64,000 nucleotides of DNA from NCBI GenBank assembly GCA_943737045.1, contig CALSFV010000019.1, forward strand, positions 248,001 through 312,000, read 5' to 3'. The translations under genes were made by a program, and so were the position numbers. Numbering within the stretch: position 1 is the first letter of the stretch; each line of letters starts with the position of its first letter. This document shows, one piece after another, positions 27,129-39,182 of the stretch. The notes beneath the pieces were generated by a model that worked only from the letters and a program-made list of their open reading frames with translations, searched no databases and had not been told where the DNA came from. The stretch comes from Parapristionchus giblindavisi (lineage: Eukaryota; Nematoda; Chromadorea; Rhabditida; Diplogasteridae).

Positions 27129-27336
27129 CTCTGGTATTTTGCCACTTAAAGTCTACTTAAACTTTCCCACTTTAAGTAGACTTTAAGTAAACTTAAAGTG
27201 AGACGTAAGTCTACTTAAAGTGGTGTGGTTTACTGTAATGCATTTCGTCAAATGCTCTTTCACTTAAAGTTTACTTAAAGTCTACTTAAAGTCTGTGACG
27301 TAGTTTAAGTAGACTTTAAGTGGCAAAATACCAGAG
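27129..27336. mobile_element. 208-bp palindromic MITE, copy 3
   Basis: Start of the second 852-bp unit. No difference from copy 2 seen in the element or its immediate flanks. Confidence 0.9.
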
Positions 27337-27980
27337 TCAGTACGGCCAATATGTAAATTTATCTTTCAGTACTCTCTGTTTTTGGTACAAAACAGTATGT
27401 TACAAGTCAAATTGTCAATGATACTCAGCGAGTGATATACTATGTGAAAGAGGAAAAAATTCTGAATGAGACACACTTCAGGTCATGTCGGTCTGTAATA
27501 TTTTACTGCTGCTATAATGATCGAAGTACAAAAGTAGCTTTTACTCTGATATGATCAAGATAACTTGGGAAATATGAAAATGAAAATGAATCCTATCGTG
27601 TCATATACCAAATGAAAGTGCGAAAAATTCTGAATAAGATAAACTATTTCAAAGTGGTCAGTACGGCCAATATGTAAATTTATCTTTCAGTACTCTCTGT
27701 TTTTGGTACAAAACAGTATGTTACAAGTCAAATTGTCAATGATACTCAGCGAGTGATATACTATGTGAAAGAGGAAAAAATTCTGAATGAGACACACTTC
27801 AGGTCATGTCGATCTGTAATATTTTACTGCTGCTATAATGATCGAAGTACAAAAGTAGCTTTTACTCTGATATGATCAAGATAACTTGAGAAATATGAAA
27901 ATGAAAATGAATCCTATCGTGTCATATAAGAAATGAAAGTGCGAAAAATTCTGAATAAGATAAACTATTTCAAAGTGGTC

Positions 27981-28188
27981 CTCTGGTATTTTGCCACTTA
28001 AAGTCTACTTAAACTTTCCCACTTTAAGTAGACTTTAAGTAAACTTAAAGTGAGACGTAAGTCTACTTAAAGTGGTGTGGTTTACTGTAATGCATTTCGT
28101 CAAATGCTCTTTCACTTAAAGTTTACTTAAAGTCTACTTAAAGTCTGTGACGTAGTTTAAGTAGACTTTAAGTGGCAAAATACCAGAG
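27981..28188. mobile_element. 208-bp palindromic MITE, copy 4
   Basis: Start of the third 852-bp unit. The element is unchanged, and the right-hand neighbour still carries GTCGGTCTG. Confidence 0.9.
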
Positions 28189-29155
28189 TCAGTACGGCCA
28201 ATATGTAAATTTATCTTTCAGTACTCTCTGTTTTTGGTACAAAACAGTATGTTACAAGTCAAATTGTCAATGATACTCAGCGAGTGATATACTATGTGAA
28301 AGAGGAAAAAATTCTGAATGAGACACACTTCAGGTCATGTCGGTCTGTAATATTTTACTGCTGCTATAATGATCGAAGTACAAAAGTAGCTTTTACTCTG
28401 ATATGATCAAGATAACTTGGGAAATATGAAAATGAAAATGAATCCTATCGTGTCATATACCAAATGAAAGTGCGAAAAATTCTGAATAAGATAAACTATT
28501 TCAAAGTGGTCAGTACGGCCAATATGTAAATTTATCTTTCAGTACTCTCTGTTTTTGGTACAAAACAGTATGTTACAAGTCAAATTGTCAATGATACTCA
28601 GCGAGTGATATACTATGTGAAAGAGGAAAAAATTCTGAATGAGACACACTTCAGGTCATGTCGATCTGTAATATTTTACTGCTGCTATAATGATCGAAGT
28701 ACAAAAGTAGCTTTTACTCTGATATGATCAAGATAACTTGAGAAATATGAAAATGAAAAATGAAACCTATCGTGTCATATACCAAATGAAAGAGCGAAAA
28801 ATTCTGAATAAGATAAACTATTTCAAAGTGGTCAGTACGGCCAATATGTAAATTTATCTTTCAGTACTCTCTGTTTTTGGTACAAAACAGTATGTTACAA
28901 GTCAAATTGTCAATGATACTAAGCGAGTGATATACTATGTGAAAGAGGAAAAAATTCTGAATGAGACGCAATTCAGTTCATGTCGATCTGTAATATTTAA
29001 CTGCTGATATAAATGATCGAAGTACAAAAGTAGCCTTTACTCTGATATGATCAAGATAACTTGAGAAATATGAAAATGAAAATGAATCCTATCGTGTCAT
29101 ATAAGAAATGAAAGTGCGAAAAATTCTGAATAAGATAAACTATTTCAAAGTGGTC

Positions 29156-29363
29156 CTCTGGTATTTTGCCACTTAAAGTCTACTTAAACTTTCCCACTTT
29201 AAGTAGACTTTAAGTAAACTTAAAGTGAGACGTAAGTCTACTTAAAGTGGTGTGGTTTACTGTAATGCATTTCGTCAAATGCTCTTTCACTTAAAGTTTA
29301 CTTAAAGTCTACTTAAAGTCTGTGACGTAGTTTAAGTAGACTTTAAGTGGCAAAATACCAGAG
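29156..29363. mobile_element. 208-bp palindromic MITE, copy 5
   Basis: Lies 1175 bp after copy 4, one monomer more than the 852-bp spacing. Its right-hand neighbour has GTCGATCTG instead of GTCGGTCTG, marking a second subtype of the MITE-bearing unit. Confidence 0.9.
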
Positions 29364-30009
29364 TCAGTACGGCCAATATGTAAATTTATCTTTCAGTACT
29401 CTCTGTTTTTGGTACAAAACAGTATGTTACAAGTCAAATTGTCAATGATACTCAGCGAGTGATATACTATGTGAAAGAGGAAAAAATTCTGAATGAGACA
29501 CACTTCAGGTCATGTCGATCTGTAATATTTTACTGCTGCTATAATGATCGAAGTACAAAAGTAGCTTTTACTCTGATATGATCAAGATAACTTGAGAAAT
29601 ATGAAAATGAAAAATGAAACCTATCGTGTCATATACCAAATGAAAGAGCGAAAAATTCTGAATAAGATAAACTATTTCAAAGTGGTCAGTACGGCCAATA
29701 TGTAAATTTATCTTTCAGTACTCTCTGTTTTTGGTACAAAACAGTATGTTACAAGTCAAATTGTCAATGATACTAAGCGAGTGATATACTATGTGAAAGA
29801 GGAAAAAATTCTGAATGAGACGCAATTCAGTTCATGTCGATCTGTAATATTTAACTGCTGCTATAAATGATCGAAGTACAAAAGTAGCCTTTACTCTGAT
29901 ATGATCAAGATAACTTGAGAAATATGAAAATGAAAATGAATCCTATCGTGTCATATAAGAAATGAAAGTGCGAAAAATTCTGAATAAGATAAACTATTTC
30001 AAAGTGGTC

Positions 30010-30217
30010 CTCTGGTATTTTGCCACTTAAAGTCTACTTAAACTTTCCCACTTTAAGTAGACTTTAAGTAAACTTAAAGTGAGACGTAAGTCTACTTAAA
30101 GTGGTGTGGTTTACTGTAATGCATTTCGTCAAATGCTCTTTCACTTAAAGTTTACTTAAAGTCTACTTAAAGTCTGTGACGTAGTTTAAGTAGACTTTAA
30201 GTGGCAAAATACCAGAG
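30010..30217. mobile_element. 208-bp palindromic MITE, copy 6
   Basis: Last copy in the window, 854 bp after copy 5; the two extra bases match the longer intervening monomers. No fragment of the element is seen elsewhere in the window. Confidence 0.9.
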
Positions 30218-32060
30218 TCAGTACGGCCAATATGTAAATTTATCTTTCAGTACTCTCTGTTTTTGGTACAAAACAGTATGTTACAAGTCAAATTGTCAAT
30301 GATACTCAGCGAGTGATATACTATGTGAAAGAGGAAAAAATTCTGAATGAGACACACTTCAGGTCATGTCGATCTGTAATATTTTACTGCTGCTATAATG
30401 ATCGAAGTACAAAAGTAGCTTTTACTCTGATATGATCAAGATAACTTGGGAAATATGAAAATGAAAATGAATCCTATCGTGTCATATACCAAATGAAAGT
30501 GCGAAAAATTCTGAATAAGATAAACTATTTCAAAGTGGTCAGTACGGCCAATATGTAAATTTATCTTTCAGTACTCTCTGTTTTTGGTACAAAACAGTAT
30601 GTTACAAGTCAAATTGTCAATGATACTCAGCGAGTGATATACTATGTGAAAGAGGAAAAAATTCTGAATGAGACACACTTCAGGTCATGTCGATCTGTAA
30701 TATTTTACTGCTGCTATAATGATCGAAGTACAAAAGTAGCTTTTACTCTGATATGATCAAGATAACTTGAGAAATATGAAAATGAAAAATGAAACCTATC
30801 GTGTCATATACCAAATGAAAGAGCGAAAAATTCTGAATAAGATAAACTATTTCAAAGTGGTCAGTACGGCCAATATGTAAATTTATCTTTCAGTACTCTC
30901 TGTTTTTGGTACAAAACAGTATGTTACAAGTCAAATTGTCAATGATACTAAGCGAGTGATATACTATGTGAAAGAGGAAAAAATTCTGAATGAGACGCAA
31001 TTCAGTTCATGTCGATCTGTAATATTTAACTGCTGCTATAATGATCGAAGTACAAAAGTAGCTTTTACTCTGATATGATCAAGATAACTTGAGAAATATG
31101 AAAATGAAAAATGAAACCTATCGTGTCATATACCAAATGAAAGAGCGAAAAATTCTGAATAAGATAAACTATTTCAAAGTGGTCAGTACGGCCAATATGT
31201 AAATTTATCTTTCAGTACTCTCTGTTTTTGGTACAAAACAGCACGTTACAAGTCAAATTGTCAATGATACTCAGCGAGTGATATACTATGTGAAAGAGGA
31301 AAAAATTCTGAATGAGACGCACTTCAGGTCATGTCGATCTGTAATATTTAACTGCTGTTATAATGATCGAAGTACAAAAGTAGCCTTTACTCTGATATGA
31401 TCAAGATAACTTGAGAAATATGAAAATGAAAATGAATCCTATCGTGTCATATACCAAACGAAAGAGCGAAAAATTCTGAATAAGATAAACTATTTCAAAG
31501 TGGTCAGTACGGCCAATATGTAAATTTATCTTTCAGTACTCTCTGTTTTTGGTACAAAACAGCACGTTACAAGTCAAATTGTCAATGATACTCAGCGAGT
31601 GATATACTATGTGAAAGAGGAAAAAATTCTGAATGAGACGCACTTCAGTCCATGTCGATCTGTAATATTTAACTGCTGCTATAATGATCGAAGTACAAAA
31701 GTAGCCTTTACTCTGATATGATCAAGATAACTTGAGAAATATGAAAATGAAAATGAATCCTATCGTGTCATATACCAAATGAAAGAGCGAAAATTTCTGA
31801 ATAAGATAAACTATTTCAAAGTGGTCAGTACGGCCAATATGTAAATTTATCTTTCAGTACTCTCTGTTTTTGGTACAAAATAGCACGTTACAAGTCAAAT
31901 TGTCAATGATACTCAGCGAGTGATATACTATGTGAAAGATGAAAATATTCTGAATGAGACGCACTTCAGTTCATGTCGATCTGTAATATTTAACTGCTGC
32001 TATAATGATCGAAGTACAAAAGTAGCCTTTACTCTGATATGATCAAGATAACTTGAGAAA

Positions 32061-32125
32061 TGCTGCTATAATGATCGAAGTACAAAAGTAGCTTTTACTC
32101 TGATATGATCAAGATAACTTGAGAA
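32061..32125 (+). repeat. 66-bp partial monomer duplication (first of six)
   Basis: The stretch from TGCTGCTATAATG to CTTGAGA is repeated immediately after itself, so the monomer gains about 66 bp. Further copies start at 32448, 33478, 35472, 35860 and 39402. The later five join as CTTGAGAACTGCTGC and this one as CTTGAGAAATGCTGC, so at least one junction differs. The duplicated segment begins and ends near the boundary between half-repeats. Confidence 0.85.
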
Positions 32126-34290
32126 ATATGAAAATGAAAAATGAAACCTATCGTGTCATATACCAAATGAAAGAGCGAAAAATTCTGAATAAGATAAACT
32201 ATTTCAAAGTGGTCAGTACGGCCAATATGTAAATTTATCTTTCAGTACTCTCTGTTTTTGGTACAAAATAGCACGTTACAAGTCAAATTGTCAATGATAC
32301 TCAGCGAATGATATACTATGTGAAAGATGAAAAAATTCTGAATGAGACGCACTTCAGTTCATGTCGATCTGTAATATTTAACTGCTGCTATAATGATCGA
32401 AGTACAAAGGTAGCCTTTACTCTGATATGATCAAGATAACTTGAGAACTGCTGCTATAATGATCGAAGTACAAAAGTAGCTTTTACTCTGATATGATCAA
32501 GATAACTTGAGAAATATGAAAATGAAAATGAATCCTATCGTGTCATATAAGAAATGAAAGAGCGAAAAATTCTGCATAAGATAAACTATTTCAAAGTGGT
32601 CAGTACGGCCAATATGTAAATTTATCTTTCAGTACTCTCTGTTTTTGGTACAAAACAGTATGTTACAAGTCAAATTGTCAATGATAATCAGCGAGTGATA
32701 TACTATGTGAAAGAGGAAAAAATTCTGAATGAGACGCACTCCAGGTCAAGTCGATCTGTAATATTTAACGGCTGCTATAATGATCGAAGTACAAAAGTAG
32801 CTTTTACTCTGATATGATCAAGATAACTTGAGAAATATGAAAATGAAAATGCATCCTATCGTGTCATATACCAAATGAAAGAGCGAAAAATTCTGAATAA
32901 GATAAACTATTTCAAAGTGGTCAGTACGGTCAATATGTAAATTTATCTTTCAGTACTCTCTGTTTTTGGTACAAAATAGCACGTTACAAGTTAAATTGTC
33001 AATGATACTCAGCGAATGATATACTATGTGAAAGAGGAAAAAATTCTGAATGAGACGCACTTCAGTTCATGTCGATCTGTAATATTTAACTGCTGCTATA
33101 ATGATCGAAGTACAAAAGTAGCCTTTACTCTGATATGATCAAGATAACTTGAGAAATATGAAAATGAAAAATGAAACCTATCGTGTCATATACCAAATGA
33201 AAGAGCGAAAAATTCTGAATAAGATAAACTATTTCAAAGTGGTCAGTACGGCCAATATGTAAATTTATCTTTCAGTACTCTCTGTTTTTGGTACAAAATA
33301 GCACGTTACAAGTCAAATTGTCAATGATACTCAGCGAATGATATACTATGTGAAAGATGAAAAAATTCTGAATGAGACGCACTTCAGTTCATGTCGATCT
33401 GTAATATTTAACTGCTGCTATAATGATCGAAGTACAAAAGTAGCCTTTACTCTGATATGATCAAGATAACTTGAGAACTGCTGCTATAATGATCGAAGTA
33501 CAAAAGTAGCTTTTACTCTGATATGATCAAGATAACTTGAGAAATATGAAAATGAAAATGAATCCTATCGTGTCATATAAGAAATGAAAGAGCGAAAAAT
33601 TCTGCATAAGATAAACTATTTCAAAGTGGTCAGTACGGCCAATATGTAAATTTATCTTTCAGTACTCTCTGTTTTTGGTACAAAACAGTATGTTACAAGT
33701 CAAATTGTCAATGATACTCAGCGAGTGATATACTATGTGAAAGAGGAAAAAATTCTGAATGAGACGCACTCCAGGTCAAGTCGATCTGTAATATTTAACG
33801 GCTGCTATAATGATCGAAGTACAAAAGTAGCTTTTACTCTGATATGATCAAGATAACTTGAGAAATATGAAAATGAAAATGCATCCTATCGTGTCATATA
33901 CCAAATGAAAGAGCGAAAAATTCTGAATAAGATAAACTATTTCAAAGTGGTCAGTACGGTCAATATGTAAATTTATCTTTCAGTACTCTCTGTTTTTGGT
34001 ACAAAATAGCACGTTACAAGTCAAATTGTCAATGATACTCAGCGAATGATATACTATGTGAAAGAGGAAAAAATTCTGAATGAGACGCACTTCAGTTCAT
34101 GTCGATCTGTAATATTTAACTGCTGCTATAATGATCGAAGTACAAAAGTAGCCTTTACTCTGATATGATCAAGATAACTTGAGAAATATGAAAATGAAAA
34201 ATGAAACCTATCGTGTCATATACCAAATGAAAGAGCGAAAAATTCTGAATAAGATAAACTATTTCAAAGTGGTCAGTACGGCCAATATGT
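32061..34290 (+). repeat. 1030-bp higher-order repeat, two units
   Basis: Landmarks repeat at 1030 bp: TTTAACGGCTGC near 32765 and 33795, ATGCATCCTATCG near 32850 and 33880, TACGGTCAATATG near 32926 and 33956, CAGCGAATGAT near 33010 and 34040, and the internal partial duplication at 32448 and 33478. A unit is three monomers plus 66 bp. Similarity ends near 34290, where ACTACCTG replaces ACTCTCTG. Confidence 0.8.
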
Positions 34291-35471
34291 AAATTTATCT
34301 TTCAGTACTACCTGTTTTTGGTACAAAACAGTATGTTACAAGTCAAATTGTCAATGATACTCAGCGAGTGATATACTATGTGAAAGAGGAAAAAATTCTG
34401 AATGAGACGCACTCCAGGTCATGTCGATCTGTAATATTTAACTGCTGCTATAATGATCGAAATACAAAAGTAGCTTTTACTCTGATATGATCAAGATAAC
34501 TTGAGAAATATGAAAATTAAAAATGAAACCTATCGTGTCATGTACCAAATGAAAGAGCGAAAAATTCTGAATAAGATAAAATATTTCAAAGTGGTCAGTA
34601 CGGCCAATATGTAAATTTATCTTTCAGTACTCTCTGTTTTTGGTACAAAATAGCACGTTACAAGTCAAATTGTCAATGATACTCAGCGAATGATATACTA
34701 TGTGAAAGAGGAAAAAATTCTGAATGAGACGCACTTCAGTTCATGTCGATCTGTAATATTTAACTGCTGCTATAATGATCGAAGTACAAAAGTAGCCTTT
34801 ACTCTGATATGATCAAGATAACTTGAGAAATATGAAAATGAAAATGAATCCTATCGTGTCATATACCAAATGAAAGTGCGAAAAAATCTGAATAAGATAA
34901 ACTATTTCAAAGTGGTCAGTACGGCCAATATGTAAATTTATCATTCAGTACTCTCTGTTTTTGGTACAAAACAGTATGTTACAAGTCAAATTGTCAATGA
35001 TACTCAGCGAGTGATATACTATGTGAAAGAGGAAAACATTCTGAATGAGACGCACTTCAGTCCATGTCGATCTGTAATATTTAACTGCTGCTATAATGAT
35101 CGAAGTACAAAAGTAGCCTTTACTCTGATATGATCAAGATAACTTGAGAAATATGAAAATGAAAATGAATCCTATCGTGTCATATACCAAATGAAAGAGC
35201 GAAAATTTCTGAATAAGATAAACTATTTCAAAGTGGTCAGTACGGCCAATATGTAAATTTATCTTTCAGTTCTCTCTGTTTTTGGTACAAAATAGCACGT
35301 TACAAGTCAAATTGTCAATGATACTCAGCGAGTGATATACTATGTGAAAGAGGAAAAAATTCTGAATGAGACGCACTTCAGTTCATGTCGATCTGTAATA
35401 TTTAACTGCTGCTATAATGATCGAAGTACAAAAGTAGCCTTTACTCTGATATGATCAAGATAACTTGAGAA

Positions 35472-35537
35472 CTGCTGCTATAATGATCGAAGTACAAAAG
35501 TAGCTTTTACTCTGATATGATCAAGATAACTTGAGAA
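35472..35537 (+). repeat. 66-bp partial duplication
   Basis: Junction CTTGAGAACTGCTGC. The following monomer reads GAAAATTTCTGAATAAG and CAGTTCTCTCTG. Paired with a second duplication 388 bp downstream, which suggests a tandem copy of a duplication-bearing monomer. Confidence 0.8.
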
Positions 35538-35859
35538 ATATGAAAATGAAAAATGAAACCTATCGTGTCATATACCAAATGAAAGAGCGAAAATTTCTGA
35601 ATAAGATAAACTATTTCAAAGTGGTCAGTACGGCCAATATGTAAATTTATCTTTCAGTTCTCTCTGTTTTTGGTACAAAATAGCACGTTACAAGTCAAAT
35701 TGTCAATGATACTCAGCGAGTGATATACTATGTGAAAGAGGAAAAAATTCTGAATGAGACGCACTTCAGTTCATGTCGATCTGTAATATTTAACTGCTGC
35801 TATAATGATCGAAGTACAAAAGTAGCCTTTACTCTGATATGATCAAGATAACTTGAGAA

Positions 35860-35925
35860 CTGCTGCTATAATGATCGAAGTACAAAAGTAGCTTTTACTC
35901 TGATATGATCAAGATAACTTGAGAA
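35860..35925 (+). repeat. 66-bp partial duplication
   Basis: Followed by a monomer with the rare variants GTCAATTTGTC (near 36083) and GATCGGAGTAC (near 36196). The same series follows the duplication at 39402, so these two places share a recent common ancestor 3542 bp apart. Confidence 0.8.
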
Positions 35926-37035
35926 ATATGAAAATGAAAAATGAAACCTATCGTGTCATATACCAAATGAAAGAGCGAAAAATTCTGAATAAGATAAACT
36001 ATTTCAAAGTGGTCAGTACGGCCAATATGTAAATTTATCTTTCAGTACTCTCTGGTTTTGGTACAAAACAGTATGTTACAAGTCAATTTGTCAATGATAC
36101 TCAGCGAGTGATATACTATGTGAAAGAGGAAAAAATTCTGAATGAGACGCACTTCAGTTCATGTCGATCTGTAATATTTAACTGCTGCTATAATGATCGG
36201 AGTACAAAAGTAGCTTTTACTCTGATATGATCAAGATAACTTGAGAAATATGAAAATGAAAAATGAAACCTATCGTGTCATATACCAAATGAAAGAGCGA
36301 AAAATTCTGAATAAGATAAAATATTTCAAAGTGGTCAGTACGGCCAATATGTAAATTTATCTTTCAGTACTCTCTGTTTTTGGTACAAAACAGTATGTTA
36401 CAAGTCAAATTGTCAATGATACTCAGCGAGTGATATACTATGTGAAAGAGGAAAAAATTCTGAATGAGACGCACTTCAGTTCATGTCGATCTGTAATATT
36501 TAACTGCTGCTATAATGATCGAAGTACAAAAGTAGCCTTTACTCTGATATGATCAAGATAACTTGAGAAATATGAAAATGAAAATGAATCCTATCGTGTC
36601 ATATACCAAATGAAAGAGCGAAAAATTCTGAATAAGATAAACTATTTCAAAGTGGTCAGTACGGCCAATATGTAAATTTATCTTTCAGTACTCTCTGTTT
36701 TTGGTACAAAACAGTATGTTACAAGTCAAATTGTCAATGATACTCAGCGAGTGATCTACTATGTGAAAGAGGAAAAAATTCTGAATGAGACGCACTTCAG
36801 TTCATGTCGATCTGTAATATTTAACTGCTGCTATAATGATCGAAGTACAAAAGTAGCCTTTACTCTGATATGATCAAGATAACTTGAGAAATATGAAAAT
36901 GAAAATGAATCCTATCGTGTCATATACCAAATGAAAGAGCGAAAAATTCTGAATAAGATAAACTATTTCAAAGTGGTCAGTACGGCCAATATGTAATTTT
37001 ATCTTTCAGTACTCTCTGTTTTTGGTACAAAACTA

Positions 37036-37054
37036 GCGCGAACTACGTTCGCGC
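37036..37054 (-). other. Terminal hairpin of the Helitron-like element
   Basis: GCGCGAAC-TAC-GTTCGCGC is a perfect 8-bp stem with a 3-base loop and is strikingly GC-rich against the AT-rich surroundings. On the minus strand its last C starts the terminal CTAG. In Helitrons such a hairpin serves as the transposition terminator. Confidence 0.7.
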
Positions 37055-37142
37055 CTCAGAGAGTTTTGCGCAAATGTATTATAATCGTTGGTCCATCTCA
37101 TCTACGTTAGCCCAATACTTCTTTGCCGTTTTAGTCGAATTT

Positions 37143-37390
37143 GGTACGGTGGGGGTACGGTAGGTTGGTTAAGGTAGCTGAAAATATTCTAGAAAATTTT
37201 GCCTTGTCGAGTTACCCACGCAGGGACCAAACATAGAATTTTAATCGCAAGTTTGAAAAAAAGTGCAAATCTGGTACGGTAGAGGTACGGTATGTGGGTT
37301 ACGGTAGCTGAAAATATCCTTGAAAAGTCTATCCCGTCGAGTTACCCAAGTTAATACCAAACACCGAATTTTTATCGCAAGTTTGAAAAA
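37143..37390. repeat. 130-bp internal tandem repeat, two units
   Basis: Units centre on GGGTTACGGTAGCTGAAAAT-like cores at about 37171 and 37301, each followed by a CGAGTTACCC-like stretch and by GTTTGAAAAAAAGT. Degenerate, non-coding, and continued by eight more units beyond 37930. Confidence 0.8.
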
Positions 37391-37392
37391 AA

Positions 37393-37617
37393 GTCAGTTT
37401 GCGTTAACGGCAAATTTGGAAAAGGCACGGCGTTGCCGCATTTATGGTGTGCCGTGATATACGGCGCTAATTTAATGGTGGCGAGGAGAAGCGACCAATT
37501 CGGCCAAATTCGAGCTCAAAATGTTCGTATGGACCGTCCGCATACGATGGACACGTTGTTTCGCGAAAAGGATGTAAAATGCGTTGACAAATTGAGCGAG
37601 AATTTTGGGTTACTGTA
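37393..37617. repeat. 225-bp direct repeat, copy 1
   Basis: Runs from GTCAGTTTGCGTTAACGG to AATTTTGGG and returns nearly unchanged at 38957-39182. It contains GGCACGGCGTTGCCGC, which can pair with itself, and GTGCCGTGATATACGGCGC. A 73-codon reading frame (37433-37654) and an antisense one (37467-37703) cross it; neither shows a recognisable domain and I treat both as chance frames. Confidence 0.85.
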
Positions 37618-37930
37618 TCAGACACAGGTTTCGCCGAATTTCTCTGAATTTTGATAAACGACCCCGGATTTTTAGTTGCGTAATATATCACAGTCGCGCA
37701 CAAGATATCAAAAAATGGGGATCCTAAGTGCCCAGTAAAGTAAAATGCTTAGCTCTCTAAGTAAGGTATGTAAGTTCCCGTCAAGTTACATAAGTGGGTA
37801 CCAATCACGGTATATTTATAATAATAATTTATCTACGCCCGAGGCGCAACAGCAATTGAATGAACAATAGGTGGTAAAATATGATTGACGACTCTTAATA
37901 TTTATAGCATGTTTTGAAAAATAAAGTCAG
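37618..37930. other. Degenerate interior of the Helitron-like element
   Basis: Between the first 225-bp repeat and the long run of 130-bp units. Weak traces of the unit remain, such as CGTCAAGTTACATAAG near 37778 and GGTACCAATCACGG. No gene or other signal seen. Confidence 0.5.
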
Positions 37931-38950
37931 TTTGCGTTATAGTTGTACGGTATATGGGTTACGGTAGCTGAAAATATACTAGAAAAATTTGTTCGTCGAG
38001 TTACACAAGGAGGGACCAAACACGGAATTTTAGTTGTAAGTTTTAAAAAAAGTGCAAATTTGGTTCGGTAGGGGTACGGTAGGTGGGTTACGGTAGCTGC
38101 AAATGTTATAGAAAAATTTGTCTCGTCAAGATACCTAAAGAAGTACCAAGCATGAATTTTTTATCGCTAGTCTCAAAAATAAAGTCAGTTTGCGTTAACG
38201 TGGTAAACGTAGTACTACGGTAGGTGGGTTACGGTAGCTGAAAATGTTCTAGAAAAATTTGTCTCGTCGAGTTACCCAGGTAAGTACCAAGTTCGGAATT
38301 TTTATCGTAAGTTTGCAAAAAAGTGCAAATTTAGAACGGTAGGGGTACGGTAGATGGGTTACGGTAGCTGAAAATATTCTAGAAAAAATTGTCTCGTCGA
38401 GTTACCCGAGGAGGGACGAAGCACGGAATTTTAATCACAATTTTGAACAAAAGTGCCAATTTGGTACGGTAGGAGTACGGTAGATGGGTTACGGTAGCTG
38501 AAAATGGTCTAGAAAAATTTGTCATGTCGTTTTACACAAGGAAGGACCGTGCATAGAATTTTTATCACAAGATTGGAAAATAAAGTCATTTTGCGTTAAC
38601 GTGGTACGGTGGATGGGTTACGGTAGCTTAAAATGGTCTACAAAAATTTGTCTTGTGAAGTTACCTAAGGAGGTACCGAGTACCGAATTTTAAAAGAAAA
38701 TTCCAAAAATAAAGTCAGTTCCCGTTATCCTGGTACGGTAGATGGGTTACGGTAGCTAAAAATGTTCTCGAAAAATTTGCCTCGTCGAGTTACCCAATCA
38801 TGGACCAAACACGTAATTTTAATCACAAGATTGAAAAAGTACGAAATATACGGTAGGGTTACGGTAGGTGGGTTACGGTAGCTGAAAATATTCCAGAAAA
38901 GTTTATCCCGTCAAGTTACCAAAGCAAGTAGCAAACATCAAAGTTTGGAA
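37931..38950. repeat. 130-bp internal tandem repeat, eight units
   Basis: Cores of the form GGGTTACGGTAGCT occur near 37961, 38091, 38231, 38361, 38491, 38621, 38751 and 38876, spaced about 127 to 141 bp. Each is followed by a TCTAGAAAAATTTGTC-like and a GAGTTACCCA-like segment. Units differ widely from one another, so this array is much older than the surrounding satellite. Confidence 0.85.
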
Positions 38951-38956
38951 AATAAA

Positions 38957-39182
38957 GTCAGTTTGCGTTAACGGCAAATTTGGAAAAAGGCACGGCGTTG
39001 CCGCATTTATGGTGTGCCGTGATATACGGCGCTATTTTTATGGTGGCGAGGGGAAGCGACCAATTCGGTCAAGTTGGAGCTCAAAATGTTCGTATGGACC
39101 GTCCGCATACGATGGACACCTTATTTAGCGAAAAGGATGTAAAATGCGTTGACAAATCGAGCGAGAATTTTGGGATTACGGT
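38957..39182. repeat. 225-bp direct repeat, copy 2
   Basis: Near-copy of 37393-37617; differences include one extra A in GGAAAAAGG and GCGCTATTTTTATGG against GCGCTAATTTAATGG. Placed just before the minus-strand 5' end of the element. The element therefore reads as two modules, each a run of 130-bp units closed by this repeat. Confidence 0.85.

Larger units (their letters stand above)
26277..28755 (+). repeat. 852-bp higher-order repeat containing the MITE, about three units
   Basis: MITE starts at 26277, 27129 and 27981 are exactly 852 bp apart, which equals two 321-bp monomers plus the 208-bp element and its 2-bp duplication. Private variants travel with it: GTCGGTCTG at about 26636, 27488 and 28340, and CTTGGGAAAT. 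The third unit diverges near 28755. The element has thus become a fixed component of a new satellite unit. Confidence 0.9.
26485..30009 (+). repeat. 321-bp satellite between MITE copies 2 and 6
   Basis: Satellite DNA lying between the MITE copies, in phase across each one: joining the flanks and removing one TC restores an ordinary monomer. Monomers near 28995-29025 and 29860-29880 carry an extra A (TATAAATGATCG), shared by two neighbouring units; the first also reads CTGCTGATAT. Confidence 0.95.
30218..37032 (+). repeat. 321-bp satellite, diverged block
   Basis: Ordinary phase and orientation but more private changes than the MITE region: GTACAAAATAGCACG, CAGCGAATG, GAATGCATCC-like forms, GAAAATTAAAAATG near 34515 and ACTACCTG near 34308. 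Contains the 1030-bp higher-order repeat and several 66-bp partial duplications. The element at 37033 interrupts the last monomer after GGTACAAAA. Confidence 0.95.

Noticed and set aside
37433..37703. Overlapping 73-codon (plus) and 78-codon (minus) ORFs in the 225-bp repeat
   Set aside because: They overlap antisense, have no recognised motif, and the second repeat copy does not preserve the same ends. Probably chance frames in a GC-richer stretch.
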